A stretch of DNA of 64,000 nucleotides, taken from NCBI GenBank assembly GCA_013398175.1, contig VZRZ01008243.1:57269-121268 (forward strand), given 5' to 3'. Below are positions 49,357 to 62,589 of this stretch, one piece after another. The stretch's first letter is position 1, and each line of letters starts with the position of its first letter. Made by a program: the position numbers and the translations under genes. The DNA comes from Climacteris rufus (Eukaryota > Chordata > Aves > Passeriformes > Climacteridae). The notes below the pieces were generated by a model. The model made no database searches. It saw only the letters and a program-made list of their open reading frames with translations, and was not told where the DNA came from.

Positions 49357-52300
49357 TATACATTGGCCCCTTATCTTCTGGAATTCTACAGGGATGCTGT
49401 GCATGTTCAGGGCCTGATGCTGTCACTGGGGGTGTGATGCAGGGGCACTGGAATGTCCTGCGCAGAGCCCAGCCACCTTCTGAAGAGGGAGGGCCATTGC
49501 AAGCTGTAGGTAAGGGCTTGCATTGCAAACACTCAAACAACTGCCTGTCCCATGCCAGCAAGTTGTCCTCCCAGCAAGTGACCCTTGTGATAGACTCAAT
49601 TTACCTTAAATCCCTCTTCACATCTTCTCCAATTTGGTAAAAATGTTCTTCCTCTGACTCCATGCCTGTGCCCCTGGCAGATCCAGATCATCAGCTGGGG
49701 GTGTGTGTGGTTGAAGGTCTGACTGTTCTGCCAATGCAGAGTATTTTTCTATCATATAACATCACTTATGAAAAAGGGATTTAGAGAATTTCTTCTATAT
49801 CAGTGTATATGACATCTTCAAATTTAGGGTACTTTCCCAGGGAGACTTTGGTTGACATCCTTATCTCAACAGTCAGGCATTTAGGATTTGAGGACTCTGT
49901 GCTTTAACTACTGGGTTTAACTAGTGGGCTTTTTTGGAGGGGAAAGGAAGACCTTGGTGACTGACTAGAGGAAGACTGTGAAGAGTGCAGAGGATATATG
50001 CATCCAAAAGGCTGTCAGTAATGATGTAGAAGAATGGACATGAATTGTAAAAGGCTTTACACAAAAGCATCACCTTGTCTTGAGCTGTGAGAAGTGTCTG
50101 AAAACACTTGCCATCCTACACCTTGTAAAATTTGAGTCTAGTGTGTGCGCACTAACTTTTAGAAGTGATAGGCCAGCAGCTGGGACCAAATTCTTAGTGT
50201 GCCTTATAGTACTCTGTGGGCATAGGAAAACAGCCAGCACTGGAGTCCATTGCCTGATTTTCAGTCAAGCGAAAGATAGTGATGCAGATAGCAGTTACTC
50301 TAAGAGGTATCATGTTAAAGAGCTTGTTAATACCCTCCTACCTCCTTCCCATCCCTTAGGCAACCAGCATGGGCAGCAAGTATAAATAAGTAAGGATATG
50401 CAAAGGGCGAAATTCATTCCAGCTCAGGGCATATTCTGTGATGCAATGAATAAGCACTTAGAGGGAAGTCTGGGATGGAAATCTGCAGTGCTCCTTCCCA
50501 AAGCTGGAGATAATTGTTAAAGGCAGACAGAGTCGGGGTGTGGATGGAGCTGAGTGGGACTGCACGAGTAGGAGAAAAACATGCCTGACTGACTCTGGCA
50601 ATGGTGGGGTGTGCCAATTCTGGCAGCAGGTGGGTGAGTGTGTAGGCTGCAGTGAAAATGTGGTGAACATGCATGATTGAATTATTAGTTCATTATGCAC
50701 ATGGCTGAGGCCTTTGAGGGGAGGAAGGTGGTCAGTGGAGCAGACTTCTGTCCTGGTCATGGTGTGAAGAAAATACTGAGACCAGTATTTTGATTGTGCT
50801 GTGAATCTAGAAGAACGCCCAGTGAGCAACAGCTGAGCATTGAATCCACCTTTTCAGCTTTCTGGGACATAACAGCATCCTAATTCCCTCTTGGGCTTTG
50901 CAGACCAGTTTCCAGCTATTGTAAATTGCTGCGGGGCAACAAATCCATTTATATCTGGCTAATAGAAAATGTAAATTCTGTGCCATCTTTCTTGTCTGTC
51001 CATCTGTCTTACTTTGCCACTCTTTCTGCTTTGTCTTCGTTGGCTCTCCCCGGCTGTCACTTGAAGCTAAAATGAACTTTCTGGTTTCCCCCATTGGTTC
51101 TTCCTTTCAGATACAGTTAACAGTGATCCTGGATTGTGAACCATGTCTGACCATGCAAAGAGGCTGCACTGTGCCTAAGGGAGAGGAGAAGGAAGGGCTA
51201 GCATGCTGGAGCCAAAGGACTTTCGGTGACCAAACCCAGAGCTACACAGAGTGGAGTCTGAGGGTTAGCAGCTGTCCTGACTCAGAGAGGATTCTCCTTT
51301 TGGCCCTTTTTGTGAGTGAGGCTGGACCAGGGGAGCTAAAGGCTGTGCCATTCTCAGTCTCTTGAATCACAGAGGTTGTAGTGGGAGTGCCTCTAGTACT
51401 GAGAGTGGGAAAGCTGTAAGCTTAGACAGAGAGAAATGAAGAGAGATAGATATGGGAAAGATGTGGGTGTTCCCACCCTGAATGTGCTTCCTACAGGAAC
51501 CGTGGCTCCTCTTCAGTTTGCAGTGAGCGGCTATGTGCTTGCTCAGAAGCTGAAGATGGCCAGCATCAGGAAAGCTGCCCTCAGCCCTGGAGTTGGAGAG
51601 GTTGATGGTTTCTCGGCTAGGACCAGTTGTTCTCAGTTAAGCACTTCTCGCTGCAGAGCTCTTCAGTTTAGTATCTGGTCCATTTTCAAACTGTGGGAGG
51701 CTGATGGAGTGTGTGGTGTGTGTTTCTGCTGTGTGTGTGTGTGTGAAGAAAACACCCCACCCAGTTTGACTTCCGAGCACCAAGAGGCTCTAGGGCAGGA
51801 AAAGTAACTGATATAAACCTTGTGCATTCTTTAGGTGTTGGTTTTCTTTTACTGAATGAATATCACATGTCCTCCCTTCCTGCATCATCCCCCACCCCTC
51901 CCACTGCTCTGGGCTTTACATCAGCCCCCTTAATAAGAAGTGCTCTGTTTTTAGTCTTAAGTGAGTGCTGAGCCCTCTGCTGCAAGGCTTACTGTTGCCT
52001 AAATCTCTCATCTGAAATATCAGACTGGTTTTTCAGGCATGCTGCACACCCCTGAAGAGTCAGCCCTAGCTGAGCTACCCTGCATTGTCCACGGGGGCTC
52101 ACAGCCCTCTCTCACCCCATCACCGCTCTTTTTATTCCCTATCATCATCAATGACTGGGAGATAAGAAAAAAAAACAAACTCTCCTGATTTGTAGTTAAT
52201 GATAAATTCCTTCAGGTAGTCAGCTGCCATACTGACAATTCTAGAAGAACCTCACAAAAAACCACAGATAAGAGCACCCTGTGCTCTTAGGAGCAAAGGA

Positions 52301-54125
52301 ATTGGACAAAGGATACACCTCTGCTAAGTTTAACTCAGTACTGCCATAAGTGCTCTGGGAAAATGCCTCCCTAACAAGTGACACTGACCAGAACACACAT
52401 CCAAGACATGCATGCTTTCTCTCAACTGTACTCCCCCAACTCCATGGTGATGCCTTTTGCCAGGTGCTCTCAAGGCATTGTTTCTTTTCTATCTATTTCC
52501 CAGTCCTTCAGCTGCCTCCACCTTTATATTTGAGAGTTTGTTGATATTTCTTCCATCTCAGTACTAGTATCTCGAGACTTCCTTGCTTGACCTACCATAC
52601 CTTTTTCAGTATTCCAAGAACAAATAGTGTTTCCTGAGGTAAAATACGTGAAAGGCAAAAGGCTAAAAGACGACTGAAAGATACAGTGTCTAATTAAAGT
52701 ATGGAAATAGCTGGTTTAATGGAATATTATGGCAAATAGCTTAAAAAGAAACCAGAATGAATTAGCCAGCTTTCTGAATAGGACTAACCCCAGCTATTAC
52801 ATGGGGCTTGATAGGAGCAATAAAAGCTCGTGTCAATTCTGCAGAGACATTTGAGCAGTGATAGGAGGGAATTGCAGATGTTCCCATAGCTCTGTTCCAG
52901 GTTGGGAATCTTCTGTCATCATTGTCATGGCTAATGATTGTTGCCTTGCTTCTTGCAGTTGTGAATATATTATTCTCTTTGTAGCTAGTTTCACACGGTT
53001 CTTTTCTGTAAACATAGCTATGTTATTGTAACTGTATCTTATCATTCACATTCCTTTCTCATGGACACAGAACTTTGATGGACATTTCCTTTGACCACTG
53101 TAGTTGAGGGAGGAAGAACTGATTTCCTCCAATGAATAGTGATTTCCAAATGGATATAAAAAATAAAGAAGGCGGGTCTTGTGGCCCTTCCTTCTTTCCC
53201 TCTGATCCTGGACACGGGTGTCTCTGACTCGTCCTTTTTGTGTCGCTACTGTGACAAATGATGAAACATGTACAGGTCAGGGCTCCAAGGTGGGAAAAAG
53301 CTCATCTTTAAGCAACTTAGCCTGGCCATGTGCTTACCACTCACCCTGAGCCTTTCATCTTCTGTTTCCTACTGTGTGTCCTGGTGCAAGGAAAGGAGCC
53401 ACAGCTCCCTCTCCAGTGTCTTCGTTGCTTTCTTTCACTTGTATAGCTGTGCACTTGAGCTGCTTCTGCCATGGGTTCCTCTGCCTACACCTAGGGCTAC
53501 TTCTTGACTGAAGTGGTGGGGTAGCAGATACTGTGGTCAGGGACATCAACAGGGAGCTGGCATCCATTGAGGCTCTGTGGAAAGGAGACTCCGAAAGCAA
53601 GGAGGTTCCCTTCAGTATCGAAACATGGCTGCTTATCTCAACTGTCCATATACATTGGCTCTGAAGTGCCAAGCTACAAAACTCAGAAAAACTAATCCTT
53701 GCTTGTGAAGTTTTTAATATTTTGCAATACTTCTATCACAGATCCAAAGGTTCCCCATGCCACAGCACTCCACCTCTCCATCCAACCATTCTACAGTGAC
53801 ATTTTTTACCTTTCACCCTTTCCTGTCTTGGTTGAACCTTCTTTCAGCTCTTTAGCCATCATACCTAACTACAAGATGCTTCAGTGTTTTTGTCAGTTGT
53901 TTTTTATTATGCTGTTTGTTAGAGTAACTGAAAAGACCTATTGCTTCTTTTTTGAAGATGGAGCTAAAAAATTCTCTGTGTATGTGTCATTTAGGTGTGT
54001 AAGAATGGGTGACTGTGACTGTGACATGAAACAATAGGTGACAAGTAAGCTAATGTTCATAGTTTGATGTTTAGTTGCTTCATTGGAAAATGGATGGGAA
54101 AAAAATTACAGAAGCTGACCCTCTT
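49357..54125. other. Intronic stretch, mostly unique
   Basis: No exon or repeat family is recognised. A TG repeat is present near 51.7 kb. Confidence 0.5.
51709..51745. repeat. Interrupted (TG)n microsatellite
   Basis: Two TG blocks, the second of eight units, separated by TTTCTGC. Confidence 0.8.
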
Positions 54126-54192
54126 GTGAGTGGAGGGCTGTGCCAGGTCACCTGCAGAGGTCCCTTCTAACCTGAACTTCCCTGTGACTCTT
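54126..54192 (+). mobile_element. Terminal remnant of a CR1 LINE, sense
   Basis: GGTCACCTGCAGAGGTCCCT and TCTAACCTGAACTTCCCTGT followed by GACTC match the last bases of CR1. Only about 65 bp remain, so the boundary on the left is approximate. Confidence 0.75.
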
Positions 54193-56286
54193 AAAATCTT
54201 GTTTGCTGTAGTGATATTTTCATCCTGAGGTGTGTTTTTATCTGCTTGTCTCACAGTGTATGGCATGGTGGGACTGGACAGTATCTGGAATAGTGTTGTC
54301 TAGGCACAGAAATCCAATCAAGTGTTTCTTTCCTGGCCTAAACAAACTTACTTTGCAGGAGAGCACAAAATGGCAATTTGAAGAGCTCATCTGTAGAAGT
54401 GTTTTGCCATTCCAGGGCTGCAATACCAAATGGGGTCACAGCCTTTACAATTTCAGAGAGCTAAATGAGGACTTGCAGCTGGAAGTGAAACTGCAATGCT
54501 GAAACTGGACCCATTTGTGAATTTTTCAGTATGGTTCCCTTTTTTCTTGTCAAAATGGCTCCCTTTGCAAATCTCTGTAGGCTGCATTGGGTTGTTATAG
54601 TCTCTGAACTGCCCATCATAGCACCTCAGCTTCTTCCTAGAAACTCATATATTCTCACATGACTTTTCACATGTCAAGATAAAATTAATCGAAGTGGGAC
54701 ATGATGGCAACTTCAGTGTTCCTAATAATTTAATGTTTTCATTCCAAGACACAGTGATTAGCCACAAGAGCCTTGATTCTGGCTTTCTATTAAGACTCCA
54801 AGAAAGATTTTCAGGGATATCAAACACTTTGATTTTTTAGACATTAAGAAAGCAGGGTCAAGAAACACTATTTTGAATGACTGGCTACTTGATGTACCAT
54901 GGCAGTTGACCCTCTGGAGGCCCTGCAAGCCTAGCTTGCCTCTGTTGTCCCTTCTCAGCTACCCCTGTCAGAACTGCTCCGGAAGGGCTGAGTCTGGGAT
55001 TGACAGATGACATTTGCAAGTTGAGAGGCCAGGGATGCTCAGAACGTTATTCCAGGGCCCACTCCATTGAGCTGCATCCCTGCACAACCTCAACTGCGTG
55101 AACTTCCTCTTTTTCAGTCACTGACTACAGGTCTTGGTGGTAATGTTTGTGCATGGGTTCCAGGAGTCATGAGGTCCCTATCCCAGCTCTTGGCATTCTC
55201 CTTGACCTGCCCAACAGACCCAAAAGAAACCTGTAGCTTTGCCACCCAGTCTCAAGCTGTTTTCTATCAGCACTATCATCTGTGGCTGCTTGGTAGCCAG
55301 CTGAGGCAGCATGTTTTGGAGAGGGTCAGCCTCCCCTCTTTCACAGGAGCTATTGGAAGAGCTGACTGCAAACAGATTTTCACTGCCCCAATGTGGACTG
55401 ATGTCAAACAGTGCCCAATGAGAGCTGACAAGCTGACAGACCTAATCCATCAGTGGAAGATGAGGGAGGGGGGAAGTGAACATCTCTTGTGCACGCCTTC
55501 AAGAGACAGAGCAATTTCACAGATGGGCCAGCAAAGCTCTTGTAAGTGATACAAGTCCATATTTAATAGCCTATCCACTTCTCTGTAGGCAGGTGCAAGG
55601 GATACGGGGATAAAAAAGTTCACTGCCAGGCACAAAGTAGCCGATAGGAATCTGGCTTCCAGAGGCAGGCTCCTGTTTGGAACTTCCCCTGATTGCTAAA
55701 CAACTGGGAGTGGGCTGGCTGGGAGCCCCTGCTCAGCTCAGAAGTAGAAGGCCTTTGAGAACAGACTTTAGGCCACAAGATATAATTCTGTCACCTTTTG
55801 ACTTGTGCATCCTATGTTGCAGAGTACTTCTGAAAGGTAATTGCAACGATGAACTCAGAAAGAAAATACTTGGTGCTGGTTCCTTTTATTGGTGCACAGT
55901 TAGTTGTTCTATGCACAGTGGGCTCTGGGCTGTGCCCTGTCCTCTCTTCCCCTTCATGTGAGTCTAAAATGCTGCCCTTTGGATACGGATCATAGTGTTT
56001 TCTCATCTCGTGGGAGCCCCCATGGCTTTCTCCTGCCCATGGGGCATGATACTTTGTCCAGGCTCCAACTCAGACCACATCTCCAAAAATTACCCAAACT
56101 TTATCTCATCAGGGCCTACTACCTTTCCCCAATAGTATCCCTCATAGTGGCCTACAGAAAGACTCCCTACACCCTATGTCAACATTTCAAAGGGGTCCAG
56201 TCTAAACAGAAATTCCCCTTGTGAGATCACCTGCTTGAAATAGGCCCCAACTGAACAGGCTTGCCAGGAACTTCTCAATACAGATT
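54193..56286. other. Intronic stretch, no recognised element
   Basis: It contains a 160-codon open frame at 55067-55549 with no family resemblance, which I regard as chance. Confidence 0.5.
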
Positions 56287-56940
56287 ACAGAATCATAGAA
56301 TGGTTTATGTTTAAAGGGATCTTAAAAATTATCTTGTTCTAACCCCCCTGCCATGAGCAGGGACACCTTCCATTAGACCAGATTCTCAAAGTCCCATCCA
56401 GCCTGGCCTTGAACACTCCCAGGGATGGGGCATCTCACAACTTCTCTGGACAACATGTTCCAGTGCCTCACTACCCTCACAGTGAAGCATTTTTTCCTTA
56501 TATCTAACCTGAACCTACCATCTTTCAGTTTGAAGCCATTCCCCCTTGTACTATCACTCCATACCTTTGTAGAAAGTCCCTCTGCAGCTCTCTTGTAATC
56601 CCTTTAGGTACTGGAAGGTGCTATAAGGTCTCACTGGAGCCTTCTCTGCTCCAGTCTGAACAACCCTAGCACAGCCTGTTTTCATAAGCATGGTACTCCT
56701 CCCTTCTGTCATCTTTGTGGCTCTCCTCTGGACTCCAACAGATCCATGCCCTTCTTATTTTGAAGACCCAAGAGCTGGATGTAGCACTCCAGGTGGGGTC
56801 TCACCAGATTGGATTAGAGGGGGAGAATCAACTCCCTCGACCTGCTGGCCACATTGCTTTTCATGCAGCCCAGGATGTGGTTGGCTTTCTGTGCTGGAAG
56901 TATACATTGCCAGGTCATGTTGAGCTTCTTGTCAGATCTT
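56287..56940 (-). mobile_element. CR1 LINE 3' fragment, antisense, longest of the reversed copies
   Basis: It begins ACAGAATCATAGAATGG. It continues with GAGCAGGGACACCTTCCATT, CAGCCTGGCCTTGAACACTC, CACAGTGAAGCATTTTTTCC and GGTACTGGAAGGTGCTATAA. The ORF2 end follows in reverse: TGGCTCTCCTCTGGACTCCA, GCACTCCAGGTGGGGTCTCA and GTGGTTGGCTTTCTGTGCTG. It stops near TTGAGCTTCTTGTCAG, followed by a 10-bp doubling of CTTGTCAGAT. About 650 bp are retained, with frame-breaking changes. Confidence 0.95.
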
Positions 56941-58749
56941 GTCAGATCTGAAAATCAGCACTGAGCTGGACTTGATTTATTGGTTGCTTCACAGTCAAAG
57001 TCCATGTGAAAAAACCAATTCCATGCTGACTTTTTTTCTGCATTGACCTGTTTACTGCTTAAGTCCATAACAGGTAATTTTTATAATTTCCTTTTTCTTC
57101 CTCCAAAATACAGACTGGGTTTATGTCCCAACAACAGCTGAAGTAAGAATATAAGCCATTAGTGATTTTTCAGTAATTTTCAACCTGATGCTGAGCTTAT
57201 GAAGGCATTATTGTGGTATATTTGTATGAGAGACATAGGAAGTTATGAAGTTCAGAAGAGTCAGTGAGCTGCTCTTCCCTCACCAGGAAAGCTGGGAAAA
57301 ATTCTGCTGCTGTCCATGCTCATTTCCTTTATCCCATATAACATGACTAAATAGTCTTAGAAGTGGTCTGGAGGCCTGGTCTTGGCCTCCAATCTCAGTA
57401 ATAAGCAGAGCAGTGCGGATGAATCACTTGGTGGTCCAGGACAGATGTGATTGGGCTCAGAGCACAAGGGCAAGGATTTTTTTTTCTGCTCAGGAATTGT
57501 CTGGAGGCTTGTTGCTTTATTTCATTAGTGCAGATGATTTGGAGAAATGAATTATCACAGCACAGAGCGCTTTGGCATCCCCAGCTCTGCAATATATGTG
57601 GGAAAACCAAGCTACAGTTGCAATAAAAGTTAAGCTACTTCTTTGGTGCTATACTATCAGTAGTAATCCAAACACATAACTTAAAAGCATACAAACCAGG
57701 CCCTTTCTTTTTGGTATGTGTCCTTGTCTTTGATGAGGTGGAAACTGGCTTCTCCTTGCTTTATGACTGCCTATTTTGCAATCTCTCTCTCCCTCTTTCC
57801 CCACCCTCACAGCAGCCTGTCCTCATACTACTGATTCATTGTGCAATCAGATGGGTGATAACAGATGCTTCAGGAGAAGGGAATCTTCCTCCACAATTTG
57901 CTTAGCCAGTTGTGTGGTTGGAGTAGGAGTCAATTCCTTCCTGCCGTCTGCAGCCGTCTGCAGCCTGAAACGACTCATCCATCCCTTACCATCCTAGGGG
58001 TACAACTATAAATACTAGCAAGGGTTCATAGAATTTGCCAACCCTTCTTAAGTTCTTTTTCCAAATTCTGTCTTTGACCATTTCTTAGAGCACCAAAAAT
58101 CTCCTGATAAAACACAATGTACAAAGGGGTGTGAATGGCTGGTTGTTCATTCAGGGTTGCCTGCCCTCCAAGTGTTACAAATGAGGTTTAGGGGACAGAA
58201 TTAACTTATTTTCACTGTGTACTTAATTTCCATTAACAGAATCTCCTCTCATTTTGCACTTGGCCACAACATTATGGCATCTGTCATGTCTTAGAGATAG
58301 GCTGGGACATATGCTGTACTGGGTGGGACAGACACAGTTGAAAGGAACCTGGCCTTGTGCAAACGTGAACCTGACAACAGCCCTTCTTCTTTCCTCAGTA
58401 GTTAAGTTTGCAGGGAAGTAACATTTCTATCTCGATTTCAGTGATTAGGAGTGACAACCTCTTTCTACAGCCATCTGGGGTGTGAAAACAAATACATCCA
58501 CATGGTCCAAATCGATCCAGAAAGGTGGAAAGAAAACCAAGGGCTATCAGAAAAATTATCCCTCTTTGCCTTACTGCTTCCTGCCCGCTCTGGTTGTTTT
58601 GTTTGCTGATTGTTATTTTCTCCCACTCTTCAGCTGGGCCAAATTTGGCTCTGTCTGGTGGAGGTGAGGGCTGCAGGAGTGTCAAGGCTCTCAGGGAAGG
58701 GGGAGAGGAGTCAGGTTCTTAGGGTTGAGGTAGCCTTAGGGCTGGCCAG
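56941..58749. other. Intronic stretch, no recognised element
   Basis: Nothing beyond a 10-bp doublet (CCGTCTGCAG twice, 57944-57963) can be named. Confidence 0.5.
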
Positions 58750-58995
58750 GTGACTCCCCCAGCACCTCCCAGGCCCCACTCCAAGTTAATTTCTAGGATC
58801 TTGACTGACTTTGGCAGTTGGCTGCCGATGGAAGAGGGTTTCCATGGCAATGTACCAGTGCTGCTTACTCCCTCCTCAGTGCTCTGCCTCCCATTCCCGC
58901 CCTCTCCTCGCCCCCCTCCCCAGCCCTCCTGTTTCTCAAGCCTGTTGCCATGGAAAAGTCATAATCCACAAAGAATTTCAGATCCCCCCACACCC
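58750..58995. promoter_or_regulatory. Candidate intronic enhancer with paired X-box motifs
   Basis: A GC-rich patch holds GTTTCCATGGCAAT at 58838-58851 and GTTGCCATGGAAAA at 58944-58957, two RFX-type palindromic sites 92 bp apart. Between them lies C-rich sequence with CCCCTCCCC boxes of SP/KLF type. RFX factors bind such sites in neuronal enhancers; activity here is inferred. Confidence 0.4.
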
Positions 58996-59031
58996 GTTGG
59001 GGTTTGGGTTTTTGGTTTGGTTTTTTTTTTA
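58996..59031 (+). repeat. G/T-only run
   Basis: GTTGGGGTTTGGGTTTTTGG continues as TTTGG and ten or more T. All bases are G or T, with several G-tracts. Confidence 0.8.
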
Positions 59032-62000
59032 TGTTAGAAGTTTGCTTTTCATTTTAATGTGTGGGTAGGGAAGGCTGAATCTGCCTCTTTGAAAGCTTGG
59101 GCAAGAGGGAGGTCTTTGTCTTGGACTTGGAGGTCCTCCTGGAGGGAGGATGGTGTGAAGCTGTGAAGGAGAGCTCTAGCTAATGGGCAGCCCATCAGGG
59201 TTATGGCTTTGAGAAGGGCTTACATGACATTGGAGTTGATGACCAGTTTTTTGAAGGGACTGGGTCATTTGGCATTTGGAGTCTGAATCAATGATGTATA
59301 AGCACCCAAGACAGGCTGGAGAAAAAGGAGGAGTGAGGGATTTCTGAAAGGTGCCTCCTCTGGAGGCACCTTCTGCTTTTTCTGAAGTGATTACAGTGAC
59401 TGCTGCCAGCAGAAAAGGGTGCAGACAACTCATACGCTGGCACATTATGTGCATGGCAAGAGCTGTGGGAATGATGCAGCTGAAGGTACTGAATGAGACC
59501 AGAACTGGAGCCCACATTATTCCACCTGGTGCTCATGCTTATTCCCAAGCTTTCAGGGTATGTCCGTAATCTATCAGGATTTGCATGTGTGATTTGTTGG
59601 TTGTGTTTTACTTTGTTAACTTTAGTACCAATTAAAGGTGAAATCAGTTACATTTCTGAGAGTGGTTGAACTGGAGGGAGTTGTGGTATGGTAACAGATG
59701 TGGAGATTGACCCTCTGATGCACTCTCCATGGAAATCATGGCAATGTTCTGGTCTCCCTCCCGGGACACTTGCTTGCTTCCATCCATTCTGTGTACAGAC
59801 TTCCTACAGTGAACACTGTGGCCTGGAATGCTAGGATGCTTGCTGGAAAACCATGTTCACAGTATTTCTAGGACCAAGGAGTCCTGTAGGTCTCCTGAGC
59901 AAAGAAATATTCTTGTCAGATTTCCCACTCTGACTTTCAGGAAGGAGAAGGGAAAAGGTTCAGATAATATATCCCAAATTTGGACCTTGTACTTATTTCA
60001 GACCTCTTGAGAGTCTTTTATTGGACGCAATGTTAGTATCATGCCCGAGGCTTCTTTAAAGTGACCTTTTCTCAGAGAAGAAGCAGAGAAGTAATTCAAG
60101 ATCATATGTAACTCTAGAGTAAAATGGCACATTTATTTCACTGGAGATACAGCAACATGGGCTGAGGTTGACTCTTTCTCTTTTCTTGCTCAGGAAACAC
60201 TGAGGATGCACGCTCTGTTTCATTTTTATATAGACAACTACATTCAGGTGGCCTGCTGCAGTCGCCTTATCTGCTCATTGTAGTTACCTCTCCCCATTTT
60301 CTGTATGTACCAGGCATCTGAGTCACTGCTTGCCTGACCTCAGATGCCATAATAGTCACGAAGTCTAACCTGGACATGTGGAGTAGGGGATGGAATATAA
60401 CATTGAGTCTTTTCTGACTGTTGGAAAGCTATTGATTTACAAAACCATAAAGTCATAGTGCAAGGCCATTATAGAACCTCTTCTTTTGGATGAATCCCTG
60501 GAAGGTGATGGATTTCCAACTGCCACAGAATGTGGTCTGCCCCACAGAAAGCAAAAAGCCTGATATCTCAGCAATGCTTGCAAAAACCTGATCTGTCAGC
60601 AGAGCTCTACCTTTTTCCTTGGCAATATGTCTTTACTCTGTTTTAGACAAACATAATTTCTTCAGTCCCATGTCCTGGGTTTATCTACTTCCGTCTTCAA
60701 CCTCTTTTCCAACACTGCTGAGGAAGAAGCCTGAGGAGTTGTAGTGACATGTTAGGCACTCATCAGGTGGACCCCATTTGTGTTTCACAGAGGCTTCTGG
60801 ACATTTACTAGCAGGGAAGAATTATTCAGTCACTACCAATCTGGTCTAGGAGTTGAATTATTGACCATAATGCAAATATTTACCTTCTTTTTGCACCTGT
60901 CAGGCCTCAGAGATGGATCCCAAAAGATTTTCCAGAGCACTGTATGAGAATGTGGGAGTGCTGTGAATGTATCAGCAAACACAGTTGCCCTCCTTGTGCT
61001 TAGCAAGACCTTGCGTGGCCCCAGATCTCTCTCTCTCTTTTACCAAAAGGAAGAGAGAGGCATGTAACTTGATTTAAAAGGGCCTGGACTACAAACTACA
61101 TCACAAAACACTCTACAAAGTTAATAATACAAGGCACAAGTCGGATGTGATATAAATGATGTAAATGTGTGAACTCTGAGTAGGACTTTGGCAGTGTTCC
61201 CAGCCGTGTTCAAAATGTACCCATGATATTTCTATCTCCCATATTGGGAACCCACTAGAGACAGGCATAAAAGACTTAGGTTGAGTTTATTATCCATATT
61301 TATCATTCATTTCAGAATAGCATCTTCCTCCCACACTGATCCATCCTAACGGCACTACATATGCAACCAGCTCAAAGCAGAATGCTTCACACCCTGGCTT
61401 TTGGGGCAAGAGTTGAGAATGGTGAGATAGGCTTGAAGTATTCAGTGTGTGTTGGGAAACCCAAAATAGATGGTGCAAGGGAATATGGACTCTGTAACTA
61501 TACAGGTAGAATTAATGAAAGCGGTTTGCAAGTTGTCAGGGCATGGGACTTTGGGGCAGAAAGGAGGCACGCCTGAGTGTAGGAACCCATGTAAAAAACT
61601 GGAAGGAAATTCTTGGTATTTATCTCCCTTTCATATTTTCCCAGTGTTTGAAAGAGGGATGATGTCAGTGGAAGAAGAGCACAGAGATGTTATTGCTGTG
61701 ACTGGGGTGGGTATAAGCAAAGGCCGGGGGTGAGGATTTGCAGGGTATTTTTGAGTTGGGACCTGGGGCCCAGGGAGCACCAAGATGGGGACATCTTGAC
61801 TTTCAGAGCCTTGTTGTCACAGTCAGACCAGAGAAAGTGCCAGTGGTCATGAAGTTTAGCTGGCTGCAGTGAAGGCAGCAGTGTAACAGCATTGGCTGCA
61901 TTGGAAGTACTGATGAAAGTGGCTGTTGCCAACAGTAAGCCAAAGGCAAGGATGGCAGAGATGGCAGACTGGGTGGAGAAGCAGCAGCACAGGGAAAGTG

Positions 62001-62589
62001 CTGATGGTGAGGAGGCTACTCATTGCACCAAGTGTTGTTGCAGTGCCAACTGCAAATGAGGACAAGGGTGACTAATTACAGACAGGATTGTGAAGAGGAA
62101 GAGGAGGCAGACTTGAGGAGGAGTGGTGGTGAGGTCTGTGATTATGGCACTTTGCAATGAAGATGCTGATCAGTGCGTGACTACAAGGGTTTCAGGTCTG
62201 ATATTAATCAAAGCTGTGTTCTTCACATGTGCCAGCTTGTGGCTTTCTTGCTTCTCCTTCTATCTTACGCTTCATTTTATTTGCTACTGAAGCATTTTCC
62301 CTCTTTGCATGTAGTGTGGAGAGACATGTGTTAAGGGTTCCACACAGAAAAAAAAAGAATGAAGAAATCTTAATTTAGACACTACCCCACTGGTGATGTA
62401 TCCTGTGCCCCTTGTCAGACAAATGCTAGCTGGGAGGCCTTTTCAGAAAGAGATTTTCCGAATGCTACAAGGAAAAAAGATCACAAGAAAGTTTAAAGGA
62501 AAGGGGGAAAATAAAAAAAAATGAGCTCTAATAGTTCTGAGAGCTTCCTCAACCCAAGGAAGGGTTAATGCTTTAAATGCAATGTAATT
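59032..62589. other. Intronic stretch with one short hairpin
   Basis: No exon or repeat family is recognised. A CT run at 61027-61038 is followed by a GA run at 61051-61060, forming an imperfect inverted repeat. Confidence 0.5.
59348..59372. repeat. Perfect 11-bp inverted repeat with 3-base loop
   Basis: AAGGTGCCTCC, TCT, GGAGGCACCTT. A compact GC-rich hairpin with no U-run after it, so there is no reason to call it a terminator. Confidence 0.85.

Noticed and set aside
55067..55549. 160-codon plus-strand frame
   Set aside because: No domain or repeat-family resemblance, and no splice or promoter context.
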